Assembly: GCF_015159745.1 (NCBI RefSeq)
Contig: NZ_JADDOJ010000003.1
Coordinates: 1 to 64,000 of the forward strand
Direction: 5' to 3'
Source: Ramlibacter aquaticus
GTDB lineage: Bacteria > Pseudomonadota > Gammaproteobacteria > Burkholderiales > Burkholderiaceae_C
DNA: 64,000 nt
How positions within the stretch are numbered: the first letter of the stretch is position 1; each line of letters begins with the position of its first letter. Shown here in pieces: positions 42,987 through 50,498 of the stretch. The translations under genes and the position numbers were made by a program. Below the pieces are notes generated by a model. The model was not told where the DNA came from and ran no database searches. It saw nothing but the letters and a program-made list of their open reading frames with translations.

Positions 42987-44324
42987 ATGATGAAACGACG
43001 CCTGTTCCTGCAGTCCGGCTCCGCCGCCTTTGCCCTGTCCATCGCCGGTTGCGGCGGCGGGGGCGGTGGCAGCCCGGCCGCAGCGAGCGCCGCTTCGGCC
43101 GATGCCGCCGCTGCGACCTCGACCGCCGCCACCAACGCCACCCCCGCCGCGCTGTCGCGGGTCGCCCCCGTGCGCGGCTACCCCTTCGGCAGCCGCCTGA
43201 AGCCCTATGTCGCCGGCATCCACCCCTCGGTGGCCGCCGCCACCATGGACGCGACCCTGGCCGCGCAGTACGACGCCTGGAAGGCCGCCCGCGTGGTGGC
43301 CGCCGACAACGTGGTGCCGGGCGGCAAGGCCGTGCTGTTCAGTTCGAAGTACCTCACCGTCTCCGAAGGCATGGGCTACGGCATGCTGCTGGCCGTGGTC
43401 TTCGCCGGCCACGACCCGCAGGCGCAAGCCCTGTTCGACGGCCTGCTGGCCGTGGTGCGCGCCCGCTACGCCTACGGGGTGGTGACCTACGACCCCAACG
43501 GCAAGTACCTCATGGAATGGCAGCTCAACGCCGACGGCAGCTCCGCCGGTGGTGGCTGGAACGCGATGGATGGCGACCTGGACATCGCCATGGCGCTGCT
43601 GATGGCGGACCGCCAGTGGGGCTCGGGCGGTGCCTGGGACTACCTGCAGGAGGCCAAGAACACCATCGCCGCGCACAAGTCCTTCAACTTCAACGCGGAC
43701 GGCGCCAGCAAGGGCACGCGCTTCGGCACCAACAACCGCAGCTCCGACTACATGGTGGGCCACTTCCGCGCCTTCCTGGCCGCGACGGGCGACACCTTCT
43801 GGCAGCTGGCGATCGACAAGGCCTTCGCCACCCTGGACCACCTGCAGACCACCTACGCCCCGGCCACCGGCCTGGTGCCCGACTTCGTGATGAACACGAA
43901 CACGGGCGACCCGATCCCGTCCACCGGCTACATCGGCGACGGCAACGACAAGGAAGGCTTCTACTGGTGGAACGCCTGCCGCGACCCCTGGCGCTTCGCC
44001 TCGGACTACGTGCTCTCGGGCGACACCCGCTTCGCGCTGGTGACGGCGCGCATGCTGGACTTCTTCAAGGACTCGACCGGCGGCGACCCGACCGGCATCG
44101 GCTGCGGCTACACGCTCTCGGGCACCAAGCTGGACGCGAACAACGGCCCGGCCTTCATCGCCCCGATCTGCGCCGGCGGCTGCGTGGACGCCCGCTTCCA
44201 GACCTTCGTGGACGCCACCTGGGACTGGAACACCAAGAACCTGACGACCAACTACTACGACGCCGAGCTGCAGCTGCTCTCGCTGGTGGTGGCTTCCGGC
44301 AACTGGTGGTCCACGGCCGCCTGA
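42987..44324 (+). CDS. Glycoside hydrolase family 8 lipoprotein (endoglucanase-like)
   Basis: Secreted beta-1,4-glucanase-type enzyme of 445 residues. The N-terminus MMKRRLFLQSGSAAFALSIAGC has twin Arg residues and a lipobox ending at C22, so it is probably a Tat-exported lipoprotein, followed by a Gly/Ala linker. The GH8 domain has VSEGMGYGMLLAV with likely catalytic E127, and GWNAMDGDLDIAMAL with D195/D197. Closest known types are cellulases and the BcsZ group, but no cellulose-synthesis genes are nearby. AAAGAG precedes the tandem ATGs. It is followed by a perfect hairpin. Confidence 0.88.
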   Translation: MMKRRLFLQSGSAAFALSIAGCGGGGGGSPAAASAASADAAAATSTAATNATPAALSRVAPVRGYPFGSRLKPYVAGIHPSVAAATMDATLAAQYDAWKAARVVAADNVVPGGKAVLFSSKYLTVSEGMGYGMLLAVVFAGHDPQAQALFDGLLAVVRARYAYGVVTYDPNGKYLMEWQLNADGSSAGGGWNAMDGDLDIAMALLMADRQWGSGGAWDYLQEAKNTIAAHKSFNFNADGASKGTRFGTNNRSSDYMVGHFRAFLAATGDTFWQLAIDKAFATLDHLQTTYAPATGLVPDFVMNTNTGDPIPSTGYIGDGNDKEGFYWWNACRDPWRFASDYVLSGDTRFALVTARMLDFFKDSTGGDPTGIGCGYTLSGTKLDANNGPAFIAPICAGGCVDARFQTFVDATWDWNTKNLTTNYYDAELQLLSLVVASGNWWSTAA

Positions 44325-44360
44325 CGGGCCTGCCTCCTCCGGGCGGGCGAGGCCCGTGGC

Positions 44361-44390
44361 CCGGCTGTGCATGGCCCCATGCACAGCCGG
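44361..44390. terminator. Perfect 14-base-pair hairpin after the GH8 gene
   Basis: CCGGCTGTGCATGG and CCATGCACAGCCGG are separated by only two bases. This very stable hairpin lies 36 bases after the stop codon and is followed by CATTTCCC, not by a long T tract. It probably protects the 3' end or terminates transcription. Confidence 0.65.
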
Positions 44391-44451
44391 CATTTCCCAT
44401 GGCCCCGGTGCCGGCCCCAAGATGAGCCGCTCATCCCACAAGGAGCGCAGC

Positions 44452-44979
44452 ATGGACACCGCCACCGCGGCAGGCATCCTCATCCGCAGCATGGAACCGG
44501 ACGACGCCGCCGGCGTCTCGGCCCTGATCGGCCTGCCGGGCACCTTCGAGGGCACGCTGCAGCTGCCCGACATGCCCGTGGCCTCGCGCACGGAGCACTT
44601 CGCCAAGGTCGACACCCAGGCCTGCAAGCTGGTGGCGGTGCTGGGCGGGCGCATCGTGGGCAGCGCCGGACTGTATGTCGTGGGCGGCCTGCGCCGCGCC
44701 CACGTACGCAGCCTGGGCCTGGCACTCGCCGAGGAGGTGCAGGGCCAGGGCCTGGGGCGGCGCATGATGGAACGGCTGCTGGACTGGGCCGACAACTGGG
44801 CCCAGGTGCTGCGCATCGAGCTGCACGTGCACGCCGACAACCCGCGCGCGATCGCGCTCTACCGCGCGATGGGCTTCGAGGAGGAAGGCCGCCACAGGGG
44901 CTACGCCTTCAAGGGCGGGCGCTACGTGGACGGCCTGTCGATGGCGCGGCTGCATCCCAGCCCGCCGCGCATCGGCTGA
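44452..44979 (+). CDS. GNAT-family N-acetyltransferase
   Basis: Acetyl-CoA-dependent acyltransferase of 175 residues. The acetyl-CoA-binding motif is EVQGQGLGRRMMERLLDWA (Q/R-x-x-G-x-G/A). It is followed by the C-terminal IELHVHADNPRAIALYRAMGFEEEGRHRGYAFKGGRYVDGLSMARL pattern in part, typical of the RimJ/spermidine-type subgroup. The ATG was chosen because AAGGAG lies seven bases upstream. It converges with the phosphate transporter gene with five bases between stops. Substrate unknown. Confidence 0.9.
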   Translation: MDTATAAGILIRSMEPDDAAGVSALIGLPGTFEGTLQLPDMPVASRTEHFAKVDTQACKLVAVLGGRIVGSAGLYVVGGLRRAHVRSLGLALAEEVQGQGLGRRMMERLLDWADNWAQVLRIELHVHADNPRAIALYRAMGFEEEGRHRGYAFKGGRYVDGLSMARLHPSPPRIG

Positions 44980-44983
44980 TCGG

Positions 44984-45994
44984 TCAGAAGAGCTGGCCGC
45001 TGATCCAGTAGGCGATCGCCGCCATGAAGGCGCTGGCCGGGATGGTGAGCACCCAGGCCCAGATGATGTTGCCGGCCACGCCCCAGCGCACGGCGCTGGC
45101 GCGCTGCGTCGCGCCCACGCCCACGATGGCGCCCGTGATGGTGTGCGTGGTGGACACCGGCACCCCCAGGGCGGTGGCGATGAACAGCGTCAGCGCACCG
45201 CCGGTCTCGGCGCAGAAGCCGCCGACCGGCTTGAGCTTGGTGATCTTCTGGCCCATGGTCTTCACGATGCGCCAGCCGCCGAACAGCGTGCCCAGGCCCA
45301 TGGCCGTGTAGCAGCCCAGGATCACCCAGGAGGGCGGCGTCTTGTCGCCGGCGGCCACGTGGCCGGTGGCGATGAGCAGCATCCAGATGATGCCGATGGT
45401 CTTCTGCGAATCGTTGCCGCCGTGGCCCAGGCTGTAGGCGCCGGCCGAGGCCAGCTGCAGCCGGCGGAACCAGCGGTCGACCTTGGCCGGCGTGGCGCGC
45501 CGGAAGATGTTGGCGACCAGCACCATCATCAGCGAGCCCAGGACGAAGCCCAGGGCCGGCGACAGGAAGATGAAGACCACGGTCTTCCAGATGCCGGCGC
45601 CGATCAGCGAGCCCGAGCCGGCCTTGGCCATCACCGCGCCGACGATGCCGCCGATGAGCGCGTGCGAGGAACTGCTGGGGATGCCGTAGTACCAGGTGAT
45701 GACGTTCCAGATGATGGCGCCCACCAGGGCCCCGAACACCACGTGCACGTCCACCACGCCGGGCTCCACGATGCCCTTGCCCACGGTCGCGGCCACGCTG
45801 AGGTGGAAGACGGCGATGGCGAGCAGGTTGAAGAAGGCGGCGAAGGCCACCGCGGTGGTGGGCTTGAGCACGCCGGTGGACACCACGGTGGCGATGGAGT
45901 TCGCCGCGTCGTGGAAGCCGTTCATGAAGTCGAAGGCCAGGGCCAGGACGACCAGCATGATCACCACCCCCAGGGCGGCCTGTGCGGTATCCAT
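44984..45994 (-). CDS. pit: Inorganic phosphate transporter, PiT family
   Basis: Low-affinity, proton-driven phosphate (metal-phosphate) permease of 336 residues. It carries both PiT signature motifs: FDFMNGFHDAANSIATVVSTGVL near the N-terminus and AYSLGHGGNDSQKTIG in the second half, with GVPVSTTHTITGAIVGVGA. About ten membrane helices are visible. It starts eight bases after the DUF47 gene, forming the conserved DUF47-pit module, and shares its Pho-box upstream region. Confidence 0.95.
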   Translation of the reverse strand: MDTAQAALGVVIMLVVLALAFDFMNGFHDAANSIATVVSTGVLKPTTAVAFAAFFNLLAIAVFHLSVAATVGKGIVEPGVVDVHVVFGALVGAIIWNVITWYYGIPSSSSHALIGGIVGAVMAKAGSGSLIGAGIWKTVVFIFLSPALGFVLGSLMMVLVANIFRRATPAKVDRWFRRLQLASAGAYSLGHGGNDSQKTIGIIWMLLIATGHVAAGDKTPPSWVILGCYTAMGLGTLFGGWRIVKTMGQKITKLKPVGGFCAETGGALTLFIATALGVPVSTTHTITGAIVGVGATQRASAVRWGVAGNIIWAWVLTIPASAFMAAIAYWISGQLF

Positions 45995-46001
45995 GGCCGG
46001 C

Positions 46002-46649
46002 TCAGGAGTTCTCGAGGACGATGCCCTCGATCACGTTGGCGACGTCCTCGCACTTGTCCGTGATCGTCTCCAGCAGCTCGTAGATGGCCTTGAGCTTGAT
46101 GACCTCGCGCACGTCGGGCTCCTCGCGGAAGAGCTTGCTCATGGCGGAACGCATCACGCGGTCGGCGTCGGACTCGAGCTTGTCGATCTCCTCGCAGGTC
46201 TTGAGCGCCGCCTCGGGCGTGCCCTTCTCGCTCAGCTTGGCCAGCATGCCGACCGCCTCGCGCATGCGCTCGCAGCACTTGACGCTGAGCTCGGTCAGGC
46301 GGGAGATCTCCTCGGTCATGTGCCGCACGTCGTACAGCGCCATGGTTTCGGCCGAGTCCTGGATCAGGTCGGCCACGTCGTCCATGGTGTTGATGAGCGT
46401 GTGGATCTGCTCGCGGTCGATCGGCGTGATGAAGGTCTTGTGGATCAGCCGGTTGACGTCGTGCGTCACGCGGTCGGCGGCGCGCTCGGCGTTGTCCACG
46501 TCGCGGTTGTATTGCTCGCGCAGGTGCGCGTCACCGTAGTTCGCCACCAGCTGCGAGAAGGCACGCGCGGCCTCGACCACACGGTCCGCGTGCTGATTGA
46601 ACATTTCGAAGAAGTTGCCCTCGCGCGGCAGGAGCTTGCCCAGCAGCAT
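46002..46649 (-). CDS. DUF47 / PhoU-like phosphate transport regulator
   Basis: Cytoplasmic helical-bundle protein of 215 residues, related to PhoU and found with PiT transporters. Family marks are MLLGKLLPREGNFFEMFNQHADRVVEAA at the N-terminus, NAERAADRVTHDVNRLIHKTFITPIDREQIHTLI and a C-terminal IYELLETITDKCEDVANVIEGIVLE-type motif (E-x-x-D-x-x-E/D-D-V-A-N). It probably tunes the adjacent permease. A Pho box lies 18 bases before its ATG. Confidence 0.93.
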   Translation of the reverse strand: MLLGKLLPREGNFFEMFNQHADRVVEAARAFSQLVANYGDAHLREQYNRDVDNAERAADRVTHDVNRLIHKTFITPIDREQIHTLINTMDDVADLIQDSAETMALYDVRHMTEEISRLTELSVKCCERMREAVGMLAKLSEKGTPEAALKTCEEIDKLESDADRVMRSAMSKLFREEPDVREVIKLKAIYELLETITDKCEDVANVIEGIVLENS

Positions 46650-46667
46650 GGGGTCGCCTTTCTTTAT

Positions 46668-46685
46668 ATGACAATGGAATGACAG
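46668..46685 (-). promoter_or_regulatory. Pho box upstream of DUF47-pit
   Basis: On the minus strand: CTGTCAT, TCCA, TTGTCAT. This is the PhoB recognition layout of two 7-base direct repeats separated by four bases, with 13 of 14 half-site positions identical between repeats. It ends only 18 bases before the start codon and abuts a TATAAA, so a bound PhoB would sit over or just past the promoter. Confidence 0.7.
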
Positions 46686-46737
46686 GCGGGAGTGTAACTG
46701 CGCCCCCGCCCGGCCCTGCCGCGGGCCAGGCCCACCG

Positions 46738-47106
46738 TCAGGCGCCGCGGAAGACGAAATACACCGCGCCGACCAGGCACAGGCCGGCCCACAGGAAGTC
46801 CAGGCGCGGCGGCTGGTCCAGGTAGATCCAGGCGAAGGGCACGAACACGCACAGCGTGATCACCTCCTGGATGATCTTGAGCTGCGCGACAGTGAGGCCG
46901 GCGGACTCGAAACCGATGCGGTTGCCCGGCACCTGCAGCATGTATTCGAAGAGCGCGATGCCCCAGCTCACCAGGGCGGCCACGTACCAGGGGGAGCTGG
47001 CCAAGTTCTTGAGGTGGCCGTACCAGGCCATGGTCATGAAGCAGTTGGACGCCACGAGCAGCAGCACGGTCTGCACGGTGAAGGGAATGCCTGAGAGGAA
47101 ATTCAT
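46738..47106 (-). CDS. DMT-superfamily membrane protein (DUF486)
   Basis: Small inner-membrane protein of 122 residues with four hydrophobic helices, related to small multidrug-resistance-size members of the drug/metabolite transporter superfamily. DUF486 marks are the N-terminal VLLLVASNCFMTMAWYGHLK, EYMLQVPGNRIG, and VAQLKIIQEVITLCVFVPFAW. Its transport role is unknown. Its ATG overlaps the ATG of the opposing pseudouridine synthase gene within a single CATG. Confidence 0.9.
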   Translation of the reverse strand: MNFLSGIPFTVQTVLLLVASNCFMTMAWYGHLKNLASSPWYVAALVSWGIALFEYMLQVPGNRIGFESAGLTVAQLKIIQEVITLCVFVPFAWIYLDQPPRLDFLWAGLCLVGAVYFVFRGA

Positions 47107-47782
47107 GGCCCGATTATGGGAAGCGCCGCCCGCGCGCGCAGGCCTGGGGTTGCTGCATGCGGATGGGCTGCTGCTGGTGCTGGACAAGCCGGCGGGCCTG
47201 CTGGCCGTGCCCGGCCGCGGCGCGGACAAGCAGGACTGCCTGGCCGCCCGGGTACAGCGCCTGTACCCGGAGGCGCGCATCGTGCACCGGCTGGACATGG
47301 CGACCTCGGGCCTGCTGCTGATGGCGCGCGGGCTGATGGCGCAGCGGCAACTGTCGGCCGCCTTCGAGCAGCGCGAGGTGGCCAAGCGCTACCAGGCCGT
47401 GGTCGCGGGCCGGCTGGCGACGCCTGCGGACGCGGACGACGAGGGCTGGTCCTGCATCGCGCTGCCGCTGGCGGCCGACTGGCCGCGCCGGCCCATGCAG
47501 AAGGTGGACACCACGCACGGACGGCCCAGCCTCACGCGCTGGCGGGTGCTGGGCCACGGGGACGGGACCACGCGGCTGGAGCTCGAGCCCCTGACGGGAC
47601 GCACCCACCAGCTGCGCGTGCACCTGCAGGCCATCGGCCACCCCATCCTGGGCGATGCGCTGTACGCGCCGCCGCAGGTGCAGGCCGCGGCACCGCGCCT
47701 GCTGCTGCATGCCAGTGAACTGGGCGTGGCGCACCCCGGCAGCGGCGAGGCCCTGCGCTGGCGCAGCCCGCCGCCCTTCTAG
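47105..47782 (+). CDS. RluA-family RNA pseudouridine synthase
   Basis: Converts uridine to pseudouridine in rRNA or tRNA. The 225-residue protein has motif I LLLVLDKPAGLLAVPGRG, the catalytic HRLDMATSGLLLMA with D64, motif EVAKRYQAVV and the C-terminal ELEPLTGRTHQLRVHLQAIGHPILGD. The small size without an S4 domain is like RluA or TruC. The exact target cannot be told. The ATG at the very beginning overlaps the divergent DUF486 start; alternative TTG starts a few codons later are possible. Confidence 0.9.
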   Translation: MARLWEAPPARAGLGLLHADGLLLVLDKPAGLLAVPGRGADKQDCLAARVQRLYPEARIVHRLDMATSGLLLMARGLMAQRQLSAAFEQREVAKRYQAVVAGRLATPADADDEGWSCIALPLAADWPRRPMQKVDTTHGRPSLTRWRVLGHGDGTTRLELEPLTGRTHQLRVHLQAIGHPILGDALYAPPQVQAAAPRLLLHASELGVAHPGSGEALRWRSPPPF

Positions 47783-47798
47783 CGGACGGGCGCGGGCC

Positions 47799-48059
47799 TC
47801 AGCCCTCGGGCGGGCGCGCCACCATCACCTCGTACCAGCGGCCCCAGGCCGCGTCGGTGTCGCGGCGAGCCTGCAGCCAGGTGGCGAGCTCGTGCGAACG
47901 CAGCAGCGCCGCGCCGCCCTCGGGCCCCAGGCTCTCGCGGTGGCGCACGAAGGCGCCGCGGGCGACCGCCTCCAGGCCTTCGATGCGCAGGGCCGCGCCC
48001 TCCACCAGGGCCAGCTCCTGGGCCCACCAGTTCGTGGATTCCTCGAGGGCCTCAGCCAT
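47799..48059 (-). CDS. Small hypothetical protein, second gene of a two-gene unit
   Basis: An 86-residue, mostly helical product that I do not recognise. It is Trp-rich for its size (NWWAQEL, ATWLQ, AAWGRWYEV) and has no signal peptide or membrane segment. Its start overlaps the end of the small Cys-containing gene before it by eight bases, so the two are probably translated together. Similar short proteins of unknown function are common in Comamonadaceae, but I cannot name a family. Confidence 0.65.
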   Translation of the reverse strand: MAEALEESTNWWAQELALVEGAALRIEGLEAVARGAFVRHRESLGPEGGAALLRSHELATWLQARRDTDAAWGRWYEVMVARPPEG

Positions 48060-48252
48060 TGCGGCATTCCTCGCGGCAGCGGTACTGGCGGGCGCCGGCC
48101 ATGACCACGGGGCGCAGCAGGGAGCGCGGGCGGTGGCGGCCGCACAGGATGCAGCTCATGGTGCCGGACTCGCCCAGGTAGGGGCTGCCGCCCACCTTGC
48201 TCTCGTAGCGCAGGCCATCCTGGTGGATGACCGTCTTGAGATCGTCGCGCAT
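48052..48252 (-). CDS. Small hypothetical protein with possible zinc-ribbon cysteines
   Basis: A 66-residue product. It contains C-I-L-C-G-R-H-R-P and, near the C-terminus, C-R-E-E-C, a spacing that could bind zinc, plus the conserved-looking GLRYESKVGGSPYLGESGTMSCILCG segment. AGGAGA lies before the ATG. No family can be named. It leads a two-gene unit with the 86-residue protein downstream and could be a small nucleic-acid or redox-related factor; that is a guess. Confidence 0.75.
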   Translation of the reverse strand: MRDDLKTVIHQDGLRYESKVGGSPYLGESGTMSCILCGRHRPRSLLRPVVMAGARQYRCREECRNG

Positions 48253-48438
48253 GGGTTCTCCTTGGCAGGAGGCCACCGCAGGGCGTTGACGACCGCGCCG
48301 CGGGACTCCTGCGGTGCGCTGTCAGGGTCCCGGCGGCTGCGGTGAGCCGAGCATCCGGCCAGGGCACGAAGCAGGCCGTCCAGGAGAAGTGACCCACTAT
48401 ACGCGAGCCGCACGGGCGGTTGGCGCGCGGCCAGCCCT

Positions 48439-49377
48439 TCAGCGCGGCGCGTCCTGCAGGCCTTCGCGCACGCCGGGGTAGCGCAGCCGCAGCCCCAGTT
48501 CCTCGCGCAGCCTGTCGTTGCGCAGGCGGCGCGACTCGGACATGAAGCTCAGCAGCATCAGCGGCAGCGTGGCCTGGGCGGCGTCGCGCGGCACGCGAGG
48601 TGGCCGCGGCAGGCCGTACAGGTCGGCCGCCAGGTCGAAGTAGTCGCCCATCTTCAGCTGGCTGTCGTCGCTCGCGTGGTAGACCCGCTGCGGCCGGCCG
48701 CGCCAGAGAGCGGCGACCACGGCGCGCGCCAGGTCGTCGGCGTGGATGTGGTTGGTGTAGACGTCGTCCTCGGGCGCGAGCACGGGCGTGCCCTTCTGCA
48801 GCCGGTCGCGCGGCGTGCCGCCCACCCGGTCGGGGGCGTAGATGCCGGGGATGCGCAGGATGCTGGCGCGGCTCGCGCCCGCGCGGGCGAAGTGGCGCAC
48901 GGCGCGCTCGGCATCCACGCGGCGCTGCGCGCGGGGCGTGCGCGGCGCCACCGGCCGCGACTCGGGGACCCAGTCGCCGCCGCAATCGCCGTACACGCCC
49001 GAGGTCGAGCCGTAGACCAGCGAGACCGGGCGGCTGCGGCGCAGCAGCACCGCCATCAGGCGCGCGGTGCGCGGGTCGCGCCACCATAGGGCCTGCTCGC
49101 CTTCGCCCGGCGGCGGTGCCAGGTGCACGACCCGGGTGGCGATGCCCGCCAGCCGCGCCAGCGTCGCGATGTCGTCCAGGTTGCCGGCCAGGGGCAGCAG
49201 GCCGCGCTCGCGCAGCTGCGGCGCGCGCGCCGGGCTGGAGGTGAGGGCGCGCAGGCTGACGCGGCCGCGCAGCTCGCGCGCCACGCGCAGGCCGACGTCG
49301 CCACAGCCGACGATGAGGACGCGTTCACGGCGAAAGCGCGCGGGCAGCGCGCCGAGTGGGCTCTGGATTGAAGGCAA
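48439..49377 (-). CDS. NAD(P)-binding SDR/epimerase-like protein
   Basis: Cytoplasmic Rossmann-fold protein of 312 residues in the atypical/extended short-chain dehydrogenase group (YeeZ-like). The cofactor motif is VLIVGCGDVGLRVA near residue 20, and LVYGSTSGVYGDCGGDWVPES holds the S-T-S/Y-G region. ILRIPGIYAPDR and the YHASDDSQLKMGDYFD segment are typical of nucleoside-sugar epimerase relatives. The only start giving the whole Rossmann motif is TTG, with GGAAG 14 bases upstream. It diverges from the reductase gene across 41 bases. Substrate unknown. Confidence 0.88.
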   Translation of the reverse strand: MPSIQSPLGALPARFRRERVLIVGCGDVGLRVARELRGRVSLRALTSSPARAPQLRERGLLPLAGNLDDIATLARLAGIATRVVHLAPPPGEGEQALWWRDPRTARLMAVLLRRSRPVSLVYGSTSGVYGDCGGDWVPESRPVAPRTPRAQRRVDAERAVRHFARAGASRASILRIPGIYAPDRVGGTPRDRLQKGTPVLAPEDDVYTNHIHADDLARAVVAALWRGRPQRVYHASDDSQLKMGDYFDLAADLYGLPRPPRVPRDAAQATLPLMLLSFMSESRRLRNDRLREELGLRLRYPGVREGLQDAPR

Positions 49378-49418
49378 AATCGTGGGTTCTTCCGCTAACA
49401 GCTCACTAGGATAACGAA

Positions 49419-50498
49419 ATGACGAGTGCCGCAGCCGGCCCCTTCCAGGTCAAGGTGGAACCCAGCGGGCGCAGCTTCAGTGCCGAGGCCGGCGAGGCCA
49501 TCCTCGCGGCCGCGATCCGCCAGGGCGTGGGCATGCCCTACGGCTGCAAGGACGGCGCCTGCGGCTCCTGCAAGTGCAAGAAGCTGGAAGGCAGCGTCGT
49601 CCACGACCCGCACCAGAGCAAGGCGCTGTCGGCCGAGGAGGAGGCCCAGGGCTACATCCTCACCTGCTGCGGCGTGCCCCAGTCCGACCTGGTGCTGGAG
49701 TCGCGCCAGGTCACCGACGAGAGCGCCTTCCCCGTCCGCAAGATGCCCTCGCGCGTGCTCTCGCTGGAGAAGGTGTCGCACGACGTGATGCGGGTGCGCC
49801 TGCAGCTGCCGGCCAACGACACCATCCGCTACCACGCCGGCCAGTACATCGAATTCATCCTGCGCGACGGCGCGCGCCGCAGCTATTCCATGGCGAACGC
49901 GCCGCACACCCTGCTGGCCCCCGTGGCCGGCACCGTGCCGGCGGGCCCCGTGGTCGAGCTGCACATCCGCCACATGCCCGGCGGCAAGTTCACCGACCAC
50001 GTCTTCACCGCCATGAAGGAGAAGGAGATCCTGCGCTGCGAGGGCCCCTTCGGCAGCTTCTTCCTGCGCGAGGACTCGGCCAAGCCCCTGGTGCTGCTGG
50101 CCTCGGGCACCGGCTTCGCCCCCATCAAGGCGCTGATCGAGCACATGCAGTTCAAGGGCATCGCCCGCCCGGCCACGCTGTACTGGGGCGGCCGCCGGCC
50201 GGCCGACCTGTACATGGACGACTGGGTGCGGGCCCGCCTGGCCGAGATGCCCCAGCTGCGTTACGTGCCGGTGGTCTCCGACGCGCTGCCCGAGGACAAC
50301 TGGACCGGGCGCACCGGCTTCGTCCACCGCGCCGTGATGCAGGACTTCCCCGACCTCTCCGGCCACCAGGTCTACGCCTGCGGCGCGCCCATCGTGGTGG
50401 AGTCCGCGCGCGCCGAGTACGGCGCCGCCTGCGGGTTGCCGGCCGAGGAGTTCTTCGCCGATTCCTTCACCACCGAAGCCGACAAGCACAGCGCATGA
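49419..50498 (+). CDS. Plant-type ferredoxin/flavin NAD(P)H reductase (CDP-6-deoxyglucoseen reductase-like)
   Basis: Single-chain iron-sulfur flavoprotein of 359 residues. A plant-type 2Fe-2S domain comes first, with ligands C43, C48, C51 and C83 (GCKDGACGSC). It is followed by an FAD-binding domain (RRSYSMANAP, GGKFTDHVF) and an NAD-binding domain (LVLLASGTGFAPIKALIEH, YACGAPIVVESAR). It transfers electrons from NAD(P)H to an unknown acceptor. Close relatives are annotated as CDP-6-deoxy-delta-3,4-glucoseen reductase, but no deoxysugar genes are nearby. Its stop overlaps the next start (ATGA). Confidence 0.9.
   Translation: MTSAAAGPFQVKVEPSGRSFSAEAGEAILAAAIRQGVGMPYGCKDGACGSCKCKKLEGSVVHDPHQSKALSAEEEAQGYILTCCGVPQSDLVLESRQVTDESAFPVRKMPSRVLSLEKVSHDVMRVRLQLPANDTIRYHAGQYIEFILRDGARRSYSMANAPHTLLAPVAGTVPAGPVVELHIRHMPGGKFTDHVFTAMKEKEILRCEGPFGSFFLREDSAKPLVLLASGTGFAPIKALIEHMQFKGIARPATLYWGGRRPADLYMDDWVRARLAEMPQLRYVPVVSDALPEDNWTGRTGFVHRAVMQDFPDLSGHQVYACGAPIVVESARAEYGAACGLPAEEFFADSFTTEADKHSA

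Noticed and set aside
49419-50498. Deoxysugar biosynthesis locus because the reductase resembles AscD-type enzymes
   Set aside because: No dehydrase, nucleotidyltransferase or aminotransferase genes are adjacent. The name reflects sequence similarity only.
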